64,000 bases of DNA from CAVRJC01 sp963721435 (GCA_963721435.1 CAVRJC010000006.1:1-64000); one strand, 5' to 3'; positions 8,542-17,125 are shown, counted from the first letter of the stretch. Made by a program: numbers and translations. The notes: generated from the sequence alone by a model not told the origin.

Positions 8542-9180
8542 ATGAACGAGCCGGCGCTCGCTTCCGACGGCCGCGTCATCGGGGCGCGCGCGCAGCGGAC
8601 GCGTCGCCGGCTGCTGGACGCGACTGCAGAGCTCCTCGACGTGCGGGGCGCGTTCGGGATGCGGGTCGTCGACATCACGCGCGAGGTCGGCATGTCGCCC
8701 GCGACCTTCTACCAGTACTTCGCCGACGTCGAAGCTGCGATCCTCGTGCTCGCCGACGAAGCGAGCGACGATGCGCAGTTCCTCGCGGATCTCCTCCAGA
8801 AGTCGTGGCTCGAGCGCGACGGAGAGAGGCACGCGCTCGAGTTCGTGCGCACGTTCATGGACTACTGGGACCGTCACCGCGCGATCCTCCGCGTCCGCGA
8901 CCTCCGCGCCGAAGAGGGCGACAAGCGGTTCTGGAGCGCGCGTCTCGACGGCTACGCGGCGATCATCCCGGGATTCACCGGGATGATCGAAAAGGGACAA
9001 GCGGCGGGCAGCGTGTCGAGCGAGCTCAATGCGTATGCCGCTGCCTCCGCGCTGGCGGCGATGATGGAGCGGCTCGTCACCTACCAGTCGGAGTTCGGGC
9101 GACGGGGTGTGAGCACCGACGCGATGACCGCAACGCTGGCGACGATCCTCTTCCAGACCGTCACCGGCTTCACCAGTTAG
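8542..9180 (+). CDS. TetR-family transcriptional regulator
   Basis: The 212-residue protein has an N-terminal TetR helix-turn-helix (about residues 18-65; VDITREVGMSPATFYQYF) followed by an all-helical ligand-binding domain. It lies inside the plus-strand catabolic run, between the SDR and an amidohydrolase. It probably controls this operon in response to an acyl-CoA-like ligand; the dyads at 5362 and 30699 and the repeated leader at 9196 are candidate targets, but none can be assigned from sequence alone. Confidence 0.9.
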   Translation: MNEPALASDGRVIGARAQRTRRRLLDATAELLDVRGAFGMRVVDITREVGMSPATFYQYFADVEAAILVLADEASDDAQFLADLLQKSWLERDGERHALEFVRTFMDYWDRHRAILRVRDLRAEEGDKRFWSARLDGYAAIIPGFTGMIEKGQAAGSVSSELNAYAAASALAAMMERLVTYQSEFGRRGVSTDAMTATLATILFQTVTGFTS

Positions 9181-9195
9181 AGCGACACGAGACGA

Positions 9196-9240
9196 AGCGG
9201 CGCCGTGCTCGGAGAGCGGGACGGCAGAGCGGAGTCGACC
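9196..9240 (+). repeat. 45-nt conserved leader element, copy 1
   Basis: The segment matches 54378-54422 at 39 of 45 positions without gaps; the shared core is CGTGCTCGGAGAGCGGGACG. In both places it lies 24-26 bases before a start codon (here the amidohydrolase at 9265). It contains GCTC-GGA-GAGC, a short inverted repeat, and the palindrome GTCGAC. It may be a shared operator, a 5' leader or a short dispersed repeat. Confidence 0.5.
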
Positions 9241-9264
9241 AGAGAAGAACGGGAGCACCACGCC

Positions 9265-10467
9265 ATGACCGAGACCCCGCGCATCATCAGCGTCGACGAC
9301 CACGTGGTGGAGCCTCCGCACCTCTTCGAGCGCTGGCTGCCGAAGCCGTTCCGTGACGACCCGCGCGCGCCGCGCATCAAGCGGGTCGGCATCGCGTCGA
9401 TGACGCACCTCGGTGGCACGAGCTACGACATCGTCTACGACGACACGCAGCCGAAGTCCGACGCCTGGTACTACGAAGATCTCGTCCAGCCGCACAAGCG
9501 GCACGTCGCGGCGGCGGGCTTCGCGCGCGACGACATGACGCTCTCGCCGATCACCTACGACGAGATGCGCCCGGGCTGCTACGACCCGCACGCACGGCTC
9601 GACGACATGGACCTCGACCACGTCGAAGCGTCATTGTGCTTCCCCACGTTCCCGCGCTTCTGCGGCCAGACATTCGCCGAAGCGAGCGACAAGGACCTCG
9701 CGCTCGCGTGCGTGCACGCGTACAACGACTGGATGGTGGAGGAGTGGTGCGGCGACTCCGGTGGCCGCCTGATCCCGTTGTGCATCGTGCCGCTGTGGGA
9801 CGCCGAGCTCGCGGCGGCCGAGGTCCGGCGCAACGCCGCGCGTGGTGTCACCGCAGTGGCGTACTCCGAGATCACCGCCAAGCTCGGTTTGCCGTCCTTG
9901 CACTCCGGCTACTGGGAGCCGTTCTTCGACGCGTGCGACGAGACCGACACGCTCGTGTGCATGCACATCGGCTCGTCGTCGCAGATGCCGGCCACCTCGC
10001 TGGATGCCCCGGTCGCGGTGTCGGCCACCCTCAGCTTCGGCAACGCGATGTCGTCGCTCTCCGACTTCCTGTTCTCGGGGGTGCTGGTCCGTCATCCGAA
10101 CCTCCGGCTCGCGTACAGCGAGGGCCAGATCGGGTGGATGCCCTACATCCTCGAGCGGGCCGACGACGTCTGGCTCCAGCACCGCGCGTGGGGCGGCGTG
10201 CAGGACCTCGTGCCGGAGCCGCCGTCCACCTACTTCCACCGGCAGGTGTTCGGCTGCTTCTTCCGCGACCGCCACGGGCTCGAGTCGCTGCACCGCATCG
10301 GCGTCGACAACGTCACGTTCGAGACCGACTACCCGCACACCGACTCCACGTGGCCCGACTCGAAGAAGATCTTCGAGGAGCAGGTCGCGGGCCTCGACGA
10401 CGAGACGGTGTGGAAGCTCGCGCGCGGCAACGCGATCCGCATCCTGCGGCTCGGGCTCGACCGGTAG
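9265..10467 (+). CDS. Amidohydrolase-2 family metal-dependent hydrolase
   Basis: The 400-residue TIM-barrel protein belongs to the amidohydrolase_2 (ACMSD/decarboxylase-like) family. The N-terminal SVDDHVVEP replaces the usual DxH-type metal motif, VCMHIGSSS carries a metal His, and the C-terminal FETDYPHTDSTWP is the family's Asp-containing motif. Such enzymes hydrolyse or decarboxylate ring-cleavage or cyclic substrates. ATG 9265 follows AGAAGAACGGGAG; the preceding 45-nt repeated leader argues against the in-frame GTG at 9205 as the start. It is part of the 5.4-14.3 kb operon. Confidence 0.88.
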   Translation: MTETPRIISVDDHVVEPPHLFERWLPKPFRDDPRAPRIKRVGIASMTHLGGTSYDIVYDDTQPKSDAWYYEDLVQPHKRHVAAAGFARDDMTLSPITYDEMRPGCYDPHARLDDMDLDHVEASLCFPTFPRFCGQTFAEASDKDLALACVHAYNDWMVEEWCGDSGGRLIPLCIVPLWDAELAAAEVRRNAARGVTAVAYSEITAKLGLPSLHSGYWEPFFDACDETDTLVCMHIGSSSQMPATSLDAPVAVSATLSFGNAMSSLSDFLFSGVLVRHPNLRLAYSEGQIGWMPYILERADDVWLQHRAWGGVQDLVPEPPSTYFHRQVFGCFFRDRHGLESLHRIGVDNVTFETDYPHTDSTWPDSKKIFEEQVAGLDDETVWKLARGNAIRILRLGLDR

Positions 10468-10492
10468 CTCGCCGGCGCAGGCAAGGGGGAGC

Positions 10493-10705
10493 ATGAAGTT
10501 CACGTACACAGTGTCGATGGTGGCGCCGGAGATGCTCGTGCCGCTCGCGCAGGCCGGCTCGAGGAGCAGGGGGGTCACCTACACCGGCGGTGGGTTCGGG
10601 CGGTTCAACCCCTACGGCACCGAGCCCGACACCGAGACGCTGCAGGAGAAGCTCGACAACCTGCACCGCTACGCCGACGACGTGATCCAGCGCGTGAAAG
10701 GCTGA
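10493..10705 (+). pseudogene. Remnant of an LLM-class F420-dependent oxidoreductase (internal deletion)
   Basis: The 70-codon frame begins like a luciferase-like F420 enzyme (MKFTYTVSMVAPEMLVPLAQA) and then jumps to what looks like the C-terminal end of such a protein (GGGFGRFNPYG...ANLHRYADDV-like: TLQEKLDNLHRYADDVI). The whole barrel in between (about 250 residues) is missing. A good ribosome site (AAGGGGGAGC) remains. It is either an in-frame deletion relic, an assembly collapse, or a real small protein; I favour the relic. Confidence 0.5.
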
Positions 10706-10709
10706 CGCC

Positions 10710-11279
10710 ATGAGCACCGAGCAGGCAGCTCCCACTGCGGAGCCCACCGCCGCATCCACTGGCGACGTCAAGGGACGGATCAAGTTCTCGTCGCGCGGGC
10801 GCACGTGGTTCATCGTGCTGCGACCGCCCTACGCGCAGCCGATCGACCGCTTCCTCGTGCGGTGGACGGGTTGGTCGCCGGTCACCACGCAGTACGCGCT
10901 CGCCGGGGGTGCCGACCTCCGTGCGTTCAAGACCCAGGTGCTGTTGCTCACCACCATCGGTCGCAAATCGGGTGCACTACGGTCGACGGTCCTGCCGTAC
11001 TTCGAAGTCGACGACGACCTGGTGATCTGCGGCACCAACGGCGGAGGCCCGCACGATCCGCAGTGGGTCAAGAACATCGAGGCCGACGGCACGTGCTGGG
11101 TGACGGTGAACCGTCGCCAGCTTCCCGCGACCGCGCACGTCGCACGCGGCGACGAGCGCGAGCGTGTGTTCGAGGCGATCGCGCCGAAGCACGGCGGCTT
11201 GCGCCGCTACCAGGAGCAGACGTCGGCGCTCGGCCGCGACGTGCCGCTCGTGGTGATCACGCCGAGGCCAGGACGATGA
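10710..11279 (+). CDS. Deazaflavin (F420)-dependent nitroreductase-family protein (Ddn-like)
   Basis: The 189-residue protein has the split-barrel fold of the Ddn / F420H2-dependent quinone reductase family: LLLTTIGRKSGALRSTVLPYF (about residues 80-100) and VKNIEADG are the typical cofactor and core motifs. An N-terminal Ala/Thr-rich tail of about 25 residues is not conserved. The stop overlaps the ATG of the next amidohydrolase (ATGA), so translation is coupled. It is one of four such proteins in the window; its substrate is unknown. Confidence 0.88.
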   Translation: MSTEQAAPTAEPTAASTGDVKGRIKFSSRGRTWFIVLRPPYAQPIDRFLVRWTGWSPVTTQYALAGGADLRAFKTQVLLLTTIGRKSGALRSTVLPYFEVDDDLVICGTNGGGPHDPQWVKNIEADGTCWVTVNRRQLPATAHVARGDERERVFEAIAPKHGGLRRYQEQTSALGRDVPLVVITPRPGR

Positions 11280-12526
11280 CCGGTTCGGTGAGCGACGAAC
11301 GCGCGCTGATCATCTCGGCCGACGGCCACGCGGGCGCGCCCATGCGCGAGTACCGGCCTTACGTCGACGCCGACTTCCGCGACGACTTCGACGCGTACGC
11401 GACGGAGTACGAGACGCGTATGGGTGGCTCCCGCATCACGCCCCCGAAGCACTTCTTCAACCCGAAGGTCATCGAGCCCTACGAGGAGCGCATGATCGCC
11501 AGCGGCGCGATCGACGGCGAGTTCGATCCCGCAGTGCGGCTCGACCGGTTGGAGTCGGACGGCATCGTGGGGGAGATCATCTTTCCGAACCAGGGCCCGT
11601 TCGGCATCGGGTTCGGCCCCGCCAACGTCGGCGCACCGGATCACGCGCGCGCCGCGGCCCGTGCCTACAACCACTGGATCACCGACTTCTGCCACGGGCG
11701 CACCGATCGGCTCGGCGGCCAGGCGCTGCTCACGTTCCTCGACGTCGACGAAGACCTCCGCACGATCCGCGCCGCGGCCGACGCCGGGCTCAGGGGCCTG
11801 GTGATCCCCGGGGTCGACACGACGGGTCGCATCCCGATGCTGTGGGACGAGTCGCTCGACCCGATCTGGTCGGCGTGCGAGGAGACCGGGCTCCCCGTCA
11901 ACCTGCACGCGGGCGTCGGGATCCCGACATACAGCGCGCCTCGGCCGGGCATGCCCGCGAAGGTGCTGATCATGCTGGTCGGCACCGAGTTCCCGTGGTT
12001 CGCGCACCGGCCGCTGTGGTTCTTCATCTACGGCGCGGTGTTCGAGCGCCACCCGCGGCTCAAGGTCGTGTTCACCGAGCAGCACTGCGACTGGATCCCC
12101 GGCATCCTCGCCCGCCTCGACTACAGCTACACCAACTTCGGCACTGACGACCTCTGGGGGTACGTGCCCCGTAAGCCGAGCGAGTACTTCGCGACGAACT
12201 GCTGGGTCGGCGCCTCGATCCTCTCGCGCGCGGAGGCGGAGCTCCGCCACGACATCGGCGTCGACCGCATGATGTTCGGTGCGGACTTCCCGCACGTCGA
12301 GGGTGCGTGGGGACAGACCACCGAGTACCTGCGGGCGACGATCGGCCACGCGGGGATGTCGGCGCCCGAGGCGCGCGGCTTCCTCGGCGCGACCGCGGCC
12401 GACGTGTTCGGCTTCGACACCGCCGCGCTCCGTGACGTCGCGGCGCGGTGTGGCCCGATCCTCGATGACGTGCTCACCCCGTCCGACGCGATGCCCACCC
12501 CGGATGTCCGCCGACCCCCGATCTGA
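11276..12526 (+). CDS. Amidohydrolase-2 family metal-dependent hydrolase
   Basis: The 416-residue protein starts at the ATG that overlaps the stop of the upstream gene. The N-terminal ISADGHAGAPMREY carries the DGH metal motif, VNLHAGVG a metal His, KVVFTEQHCDWIP a conserved barrel strand and MMFGADFPHVEGAW the C-terminal Asp motif. It belongs to the same broad family as the proteins at 9265, 38220, 52153 and 63528 but is clearly a different subfamily. Presence of two amidohydrolases in one operon suggests consecutive ring or amide/lactone cleavage steps. Confidence 0.88.
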   Translation: MTGSVSDERALIISADGHAGAPMREYRPYVDADFRDDFDAYATEYETRMGGSRITPPKHFFNPKVIEPYEERMIASGAIDGEFDPAVRLDRLESDGIVGEIIFPNQGPFGIGFGPANVGAPDHARAAARAYNHWITDFCHGRTDRLGGQALLTFLDVDEDLRTIRAAADAGLRGLVIPGVDTTGRIPMLWDESLDPIWSACEETGLPVNLHAGVGIPTYSAPRPGMPAKVLIMLVGTEFPWFAHRPLWFFIYGAVFERHPRLKVVFTEQHCDWIPGILARLDYSYTNFGTDDLWGYVPRKPSEYFATNCWVGASILSRAEAELRHDIGVDRMMFGADFPHVEGAWGQTTEYLRATIGHAGMSAPEARGFLGATAADVFGFDTAALRDVAARCGPILDDVLTPSDAMPTPDVRRPPI

Positions 12527-12551
12527 TCCTGATGGAGAGGTTGTTCTGACG

Positions 12552-13382
12552 ATGACGGATCTGACCCTTACGGGCCTCGAGGGCAAGGTCGCGGTGGTGA
12601 CCGGCGCGGGGCGCATGCGGTCGATCGGGCGGCCGATCGCGGTCGAGCTCGCGCGTGCGGGCTGCGACGTCGTGATCACCGGCACCGGTCGTGATCCCGA
12701 TCGCTATCCCGACGACGAGAAGGAAGCAGGCTGGCGCGACATCGAGTCGGTTGCCGACGAGGTGCGCGCGCTCGGCCGGCTCGCGATGCCCGTCGTCAGC
12801 AACGTCGCCGACGCCGACGCGGTCGACGCGCTCGCCGAGCAGGTGATGCGCGAGCTCGGACGCGTCGACATCCTCGTGAACAACGCGGGTGCCGCGCGGG
12901 GCTCCGACCGCGTCCCGGTCGTCGATCTCGCGGTCGACGACTGGCGCACCGTGATCGACGTCAACCTCAACGGCACCTTCTACATGAGCCGCGCGTTCGG
13001 GCGGCACATGGTCGACGGCGGTGAGGGCGGCAGCATCGTCAACATCTCGTCGATCGCCGGAAAGATGATGGGCGCCAACACCGCGGCGTACTCGGCGTCG
13101 AAGGCAGGCATCCACGCGCTCACGAGCGCGATGGCGCAGGAGCTCGGGCGCTCACGGGTGCGGGTCAACGTGATCTGCCCCGGGCTCATCGACACTTATC
13201 GCATGGACGACATCCCGCGCGGCGAAGCGTGGGACGACATGGTGAACCGGATCGTGCCGTTGGGGCGCGCCGGCACCGGCGACGACATCGCGTGGATGGT
13301 CGTCTACCTCTGCTCCGACCAGGGCTCGTGGATCACGGGCCAGCTCTACAGCGTCGACGGCGGCACCCTCACCGGCCGCTGA
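12552..13382 (+). CDS. SDR oxidoreductase
   Basis: The 276-residue short-chain dehydrogenase has a lengthened cofactor motif (TGAGRMRSIGRPIA instead of TGxxxGxG), NNAGAA, ISSIAG with catalytic Ser, and Tyr180/Lys184 (YSASK). The C-terminal SWITGQLYSVDGG is the classical end motif. ATG 12552 follows GAGAGG, 25 bases after the amidohydrolase stop. It probably oxidises or reduces a hydroxy/keto intermediate of the operon's pathway. Confidence 0.9.
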   Translation: MTDLTLTGLEGKVAVVTGAGRMRSIGRPIAVELARAGCDVVITGTGRDPDRYPDDEKEAGWRDIESVADEVRALGRLAMPVVSNVADADAVDALAEQVMRELGRVDILVNNAGAARGSDRVPVVDLAVDDWRTVIDVNLNGTFYMSRAFGRHMVDGGEGGSIVNISSIAGKMMGANTAAYSASKAGIHALTSAMAQELGRSRVRVNVICPGLIDTYRMDDIPRGEAWDDMVNRIVPLGRAGTGDDIAWMVVYLCSDQGSWITGQLYSVDGGTLTGR

Positions 13383-13409
13383 TCCCGCCCGTCGAGAGGA
13401 GACCGGCAC

Positions 13410-14300
13410 GTGTCGAGTGCTGCGAATGATGAAGGGGCGCCGCCGGCCGCGGACGGGGTCGACCCGGCGTATCGGCGACTGCCCACCGTGGGCCCGCACG
13501 CGGCCCAACTCGGTGGTGCGCTGATCACGTGGGTGGAGCCGATGCCCGAGCACGTCGTCGGCTACAACCGCTGGTACGAGGACGACCACATGATCACCGG
13601 TGCGATGGTGATGCCGTGGATGTTCTCGTGTCGCCGGTGGGTGTCGCCGACGTGGTTGCAGCACCTTCGTGGCCCGGTGGGCTCGCGCGTCGCAGTGCCG
13701 TTGGAGGCGGGCAAGTACATCGGCATCTACTGGATCAACGCCGGCCGCCTCGAGGATCACGAGCAGTGGGCTCTGGGCGCGAACTACCGGCTGCACGCCG
13801 AGGGGCGGGGGAGCTACCGCGGCGCCGGGCACGACCCGCTCGAGGAGCGGCGGCACGTCTTCACGTCCTTCAGTGACTATCTCGGTGCCGTGTACCGCGC
13901 CGACGACGTCCCGCGCGACCTCCACACGCTCGTGCAGCCGTATCAGGGCCTCGTCGTCGAGGTGATCGACGCGGTCGACGGCGATCGTGGCGCCCTGGAT
14001 GCCTGGCTCGCCGCGGCGCACCTCCCGACCGTGGTCGGTGGCCCCGTCGCAGTGTCACTGCGGTTCGCGCCGCGTCCGCTGCCGGGCGACAAGCTCGCGC
14101 ATGTCCGCGAGCTCGAGGGCGTGGAGCACGTCGTCACGGTCCTGCACTTCCTCGAGGTCGACCCACGCGAATGCTGGGACGAACGCTTCGCCTCGAGCTC
14201 ACGGGCGCTCGCGGCCGCGGGGGTCGGCTCGCTCGCGATGCAGGCGGCGTTCATCCCGACGCGTCACGGCACGAACGCGTACACCGACGAGCTGTTCTGA
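13410..14300 (+). CDS. Hypothetical protein with EthD-like dimeric alpha-beta-barrel signature
   Basis: The 296-residue protein starts at GTG 13410 after AGAGGAGA. Residues 53-60 (NRWYEDDH) match the xRWYxxxH pattern of EthD-like ferredoxin-fold proteins. A second half with LHFLEVDPRECW near residue 245 looks like a degenerate repeat of the same fold, so the protein may be an intramolecular dimer. It ends the operon begun at 5394 and its 3' end overlaps the convergent gene at 14251 by 50 bases. The function is unknown; related folds act in ring or heme-dependent chemistry or bind small aromatic molecules. Confidence 0.75.
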   Translation: MSSAANDEGAPPAADGVDPAYRRLPTVGPHAAQLGGALITWVEPMPEHVVGYNRWYEDDHMITGAMVMPWMFSCRRWVSPTWLQHLRGPVGSRVAVPLEAGKYIGIYWINAGRLEDHEQWALGANYRLHAEGRGSYRGAGHDPLEERRHVFTSFSDYLGAVYRADDVPRDLHTLVQPYQGLVVEVIDAVDGDRGALDAWLAAAHLPTVVGGPVAVSLRFAPRPLPGDKLAHVRELEGVEHVVTVLHFLEVDPRECWDERFASSSRALAAAGVGSLAMQAAFIPTRHGTNAYTDELF

Positions 14301-14910
14301 GGGCCCGCGTCTCAGGGAGCGTCGGCGCGCGGCCGGTGATGCCGAGCAGGCGGTTCTGCAGCGGCGCGTCGTCGGGGACTGCGACGGCGGCCGGGAACAC
14401 ACCCATCGCGCGCCACTCCTCGGCGTGCGGCGACACTTCAGCCCAGACTCCCTGCACCAGCGCGGGCGGGAGCGTGGTGTCGGCGCCGATCACCTTGGCG
14501 ATGTCGTGGGCGCGCAGCGCCCGGAACGAATTGATCTGCCAGAAGTACTCGCGGGCGGAGAAGTCACCGAACGAGAGGTGCACGACGCGGTCGAGGTCGT
14601 CGAGCGTCTTGGCCGCGGCGCACGCGGCGTCGACGATCCTGCCGAAGCTCTCCACTGGGTCGTCGCCGAGAAGGTCGCCGTCGAACTTGTCGCGTCCGGC
14701 TTCGTCCATCGTCAGGCCCGCGAGCATGTCGGGCACCCACGCGTCGTCGTAGGCGTGGTAGTTCACGATCTCGCGCATGGTAGGTGTCTGGTCGCTGCGG
14801 CTGGTGGCGAACCCCTCGGGGATCGGCTGGTCCCACGCGTCGTCGGGGATCTGCGCGACGACGCCCAGCAGGGTGCGGTCGGCGAGGACGAAGACGTCGG
14901 GCTCGTTCAC
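14251..14910 (-). CDS. DinB / maleylpyruvate-isomerase-like (TIGR03086-type) protein
   Basis: The 219-residue protein has the four-helix DinB-superfamily pattern: NYHAYDDAW (metal His, about residue 55) and RAHDIAKVIG (metal His, about residue 145). Homologues include mycothiol-dependent maleylpyruvate isomerase and uncharacterised thiol-S-transferase-like enzymes. GTG 14910 overlaps the restored stop of the LigD polymerase gene (GTGA), so the two were co-translated. The last 26 residues are atypical and overlap the convergent gene; a small frame error there could place the true stop near 14310. Confidence 0.75.
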   Translation of the reverse strand: MNEPDVFVLADRTLLGVVAQIPDDAWDQPIPEGFATSRSDQTPTMREIVNYHAYDDAWVPDMLAGLTMDEAGRDKFDGDLLGDDPVESFGRIVDAACAAAKTLDDLDRVVHLSFGDFSAREYFWQINSFRALRAHDIAKVIGADTTLPPALVQGVWAEVSPHAEEWRAMGVFPAAVAVPDDAPLQNRLLGITGRAPTLPETRALRTARRCTRSCRDASG

Positions 14911-16008
14911 GGACGCTCCTTCGGGGACGCACGCTTCTTGGCCGGTTTCTTGGCGGGCTTCTCGGCCGCGGGCTTCTTCGCTCGACTGGGCGCGACCCGC
15001 GGCGGCTCGCCCGGGCATCTTCGGGTACACGGGAGGCCACGGCGCGTCCTGGAGGCCGGACGCGAGATCGCGCGCCGACATCTCGAGCAGCGGCAGCAGC
15101 GACTGCGGCCGTTCGTCGATCCCGGCCCACGCGTCGCCGCGCGCCGCGACGCGGGGTGGCACGGTCACGATCGTCAAGGCGTCGGGCTCGATGTCGTCGA
15201 GCTCGTCCCACGCAAACGGTGTCGACACCTGGGCGCCGGGGCGTGCGCGCACCGACCACGCGCCGAACACCGTCTTGTGCGGCGCGTTCTGGTTGAAGTC
15301 GATGAAGACGCGTTCGCCGCGCTCCTCTTTCCACCACGCGTCGGTGATCAAGTCAGGACGACGACGCGCGAGCTCACGCGCCATCGCCACCGCGCCGGCG
15401 CGTACTTCGATCGGTGACCACTCGCGCGCGAGCCGCGCGTACACGTGGATGCCGCGGTTGCCCGTCGTCTTCGGGTGCGCCTCGATCCCGAGCTCCTCGA
15501 AGAGCGTGTGGGTCTCCGCGGCCGCGGCGCGGACGTCGTCGAAGGTCACGCCCGGTTGCGGGTCGAGATCGATGCGCAGCTCGTCGGCGTGGTCGGGATC
15601 GTCGGCTTCGTTCGGCCACACGTGAAAGCCCAGGCAGCCGAGGTTGACGGCCCACGCGACGTGCGCGACGTCGGCGGCGACCAACGCTTCCGACGTCGTG
15701 CCGTTGGGGGTCGACACGGTCGTGGTCTCGAGCCACTCGGGAGCGTCCTTCGGGACGCGCTTCTGGAAGAACGACGATCCGCCGACGCCGTTCGGGAAGC
15801 GTTGCATCAGCACGGGCCGGTTCCCCATCGCGAGCATCAGTGGGACCTCGACCGACTCGTAGTACCGCACGAGATCGAGCTTCGTCGTGTGCGAGTCGGG
15901 GAACATCAGCTTGTCGGGGCTCGTCACGCGCACGGTGCGTCCCGCGAGCTCCACGTCGACATGATCCGGTTCGGCCACGACGAAACCGTAACGCCGGCGA
16001 TCAATCAT
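14907..16008 (-). CDS. ligD: LigD-type DNA polymerase/primase domain protein, apparent frameshift
   Basis: This is a stand-alone PolDom (archaeo-eukaryotic primase fold) of the bacterial end-joining ligase D family. Signatures are LAGRTVRVTSPDKLMFPD at the N-terminus, HVWPNEADD, the catalytic RIDLDP (two Asp) and KTTGNRGIHVYARL. The frame runs to YPKMPG and then, with one base removed from the C3 run at 15010-15012, continues into a normal Lys/Ala-rich tail (AKKPAAEKPAKKPAKK) ending at the TGA at 14907-14909. Without that correction the frame falsely joins the downstream DinB-like gene. No Ku or ligase domain is present nearby. Start ATG 16008 is the best guess. Confidence 0.85.
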
Positions 16009-16235
16009 TGGGAGCAGATCGTCGTTCGTCGAATAGGCTGTCGGCAGTTCGAGGATCGGTGAACCCACGCGAGACCTGCGTGAGTGTGCCCGGGGGGCCC
16101 GAACGCAACAAGTGTCCGGCGGACGAATGTTCAGTTCGCCGGTGCTCAGTCGAAACGTCATGGTCGTCGTCTCGAAATGTGGGGCGTCGACACTCATGAC
16201 GGATCGAGAAGTGTCACCGCGAGGCAGGAGTGCTC
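16009..16235. promoter_or_regulatory. Divergent intergenic region with hairpin
   Basis: The 227-bp gap separates the LigD-type gene (minus) from the cNMP-binding gene (plus). An inverted repeat pairs 16116-16124 (CCGGCGGAC) with 16134-16142 (GTTCGCCGG) around a nine-base loop, one mismatch. It may be an operator or transcript hairpin. Nothing else is recognisable. Confidence 0.35.
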
Positions 16236-16781
16236 ATGTTCGACCCCCGTGATACCCATCATCCCGACGAATCGCGTGTGCCCGCGTGGCTGGCACGCGA
16301 CCTCGGCATCCACCCCTCGACCCGCCTCGGCGCGAAGAGCCTCTCGACCCCGTGTCGTGGCGCGCGGTTCGGGCGGCTCCGTCGTCGCTCCGGCACCGAC
16401 GAGCTGATGGCCGCGATCCCGCTGTTCGACGGACTGTCGAAGAAGGACCGCCAGCTCGCTGCGCAGATGTCGACGACCGTGACCGTGCCGGCAGGGGCGA
16501 TGCTCACGCAGGAGGGCGCGGCCGGCGCGGAGTTCTTCGTCGTGCTCGAAGGAGAGGTCGAAGTGTTCCAGGGTGGCCAAGTGGTGGCCACGCGCGGCCC
16601 GGGCTCACCGCTCGGTGAGGTCGCCCTCCTCGAAGGCGGCCCGCGTACGGCGACGCTGCTCGCGAAGACTCCCGTGTCGACGCTCGTCTCGGGTCGCCAG
16701 GAGTTCAACAACCTGCTCACTGCGGTGCCCGAGATCTCCGAGCGCCTGCGCGCGCTCAGCGCCGAGCGTCGCGCCGCGTAA
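16236..16781 (+). CDS. Cyclic-nucleotide-binding domain protein
   Basis: The 181-residue protein has a basic N-terminal tail (about 55 residues) and one cNMP-binding beta-roll. IPLFDGLSKKDRQLAAQM opens the domain, GAMLTQEG and GEVEVFQGG are beta strands, and GEVALLEGGPRTATLLAK is the phosphate-binding cassette with Glu and Arg. No helix-turn-helix follows, so it is not a CRP-type activator; it may modulate a partner. ATG 16236 follows GGCAGGAG. It could respond to cAMP made by cyclases such as the relatives at the left end, but that link is only inference. Confidence 0.85.
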   Translation: MFDPRDTHHPDESRVPAWLARDLGIHPSTRLGAKSLSTPCRGARFGRLRRRSGTDELMAAIPLFDGLSKKDRQLAAQMSTTVTVPAGAMLTQEGAAGAEFFVVLEGEVEVFQGGQVVATRGPGSPLGEVALLEGGPRTATLLAKTPVSTLVSGRQEFNNLLTAVPEISERLRALSAERRAA

Positions 16782-16801
16782 CCCGCGGCGCGACGCTCCG
16801 C

Positions 16802-17125
16802 TCAGGGCGCGCGTTCGGTCCGTTGGATCACGGAGTTCAGCAGGCCCGGGAAGCGCGCTTCCAGGTCGTCGCGCCGGAGCGTGTAGTAACGCCGTGCGCC
16901 GTCGACGTGCGCGCGTACGACGCCGGCTTCGCGCAGCACCTTGAGGTGGTGGCTCCCGGTCGACTTGCTGACGGGGAGCGGGATCTCGCGGCAACACATC
17001 GCGCCATCGGCGTGGTCGAGGATGCGCACGAGCTGCAACCGGACGGGGTCGCCGATGGCCTGGAGCACGTCGACGAGCTCGATGTCGTCGCGCGCCGGGG
17101 AGTCGAGCTCGCCGGGCTGTGTCAT
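16802..17125 (-). CDS. ArsR-family transcriptional regulator
   Basis: The 107-residue winged-helix protein shows the ArsR core: LQAIGDPVRLQLVRIL, the recognition helix around STGSHHLKVLREAG and the beta wing VDGARRYYTLRRDDL. A Cys-Cys pair (AMCCREI) precedes the recognition helix but a full metal site is not evident. Its ATG overlaps the stop of the efflux-pump gene (ATGA), so it is expressed with the pump and probably represses the operon through the dyads at 18702-18747. Confidence 0.9.
   Translation of the reverse strand: MTQPGELDSPARDDIELVDVLQAIGDPVRLQLVRILDHADGAMCCREIPLPVSKSTGSHHLKVLREAGVVRAHVDGARRYYTLRRDDLEARFPGLLNSVIQRTERAP

Noticed and set aside
14251..16197. LigD polymerase-DinB fusion protein
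   Set aside because: Explained by a single-base frame error at 15010-15012; see finding.
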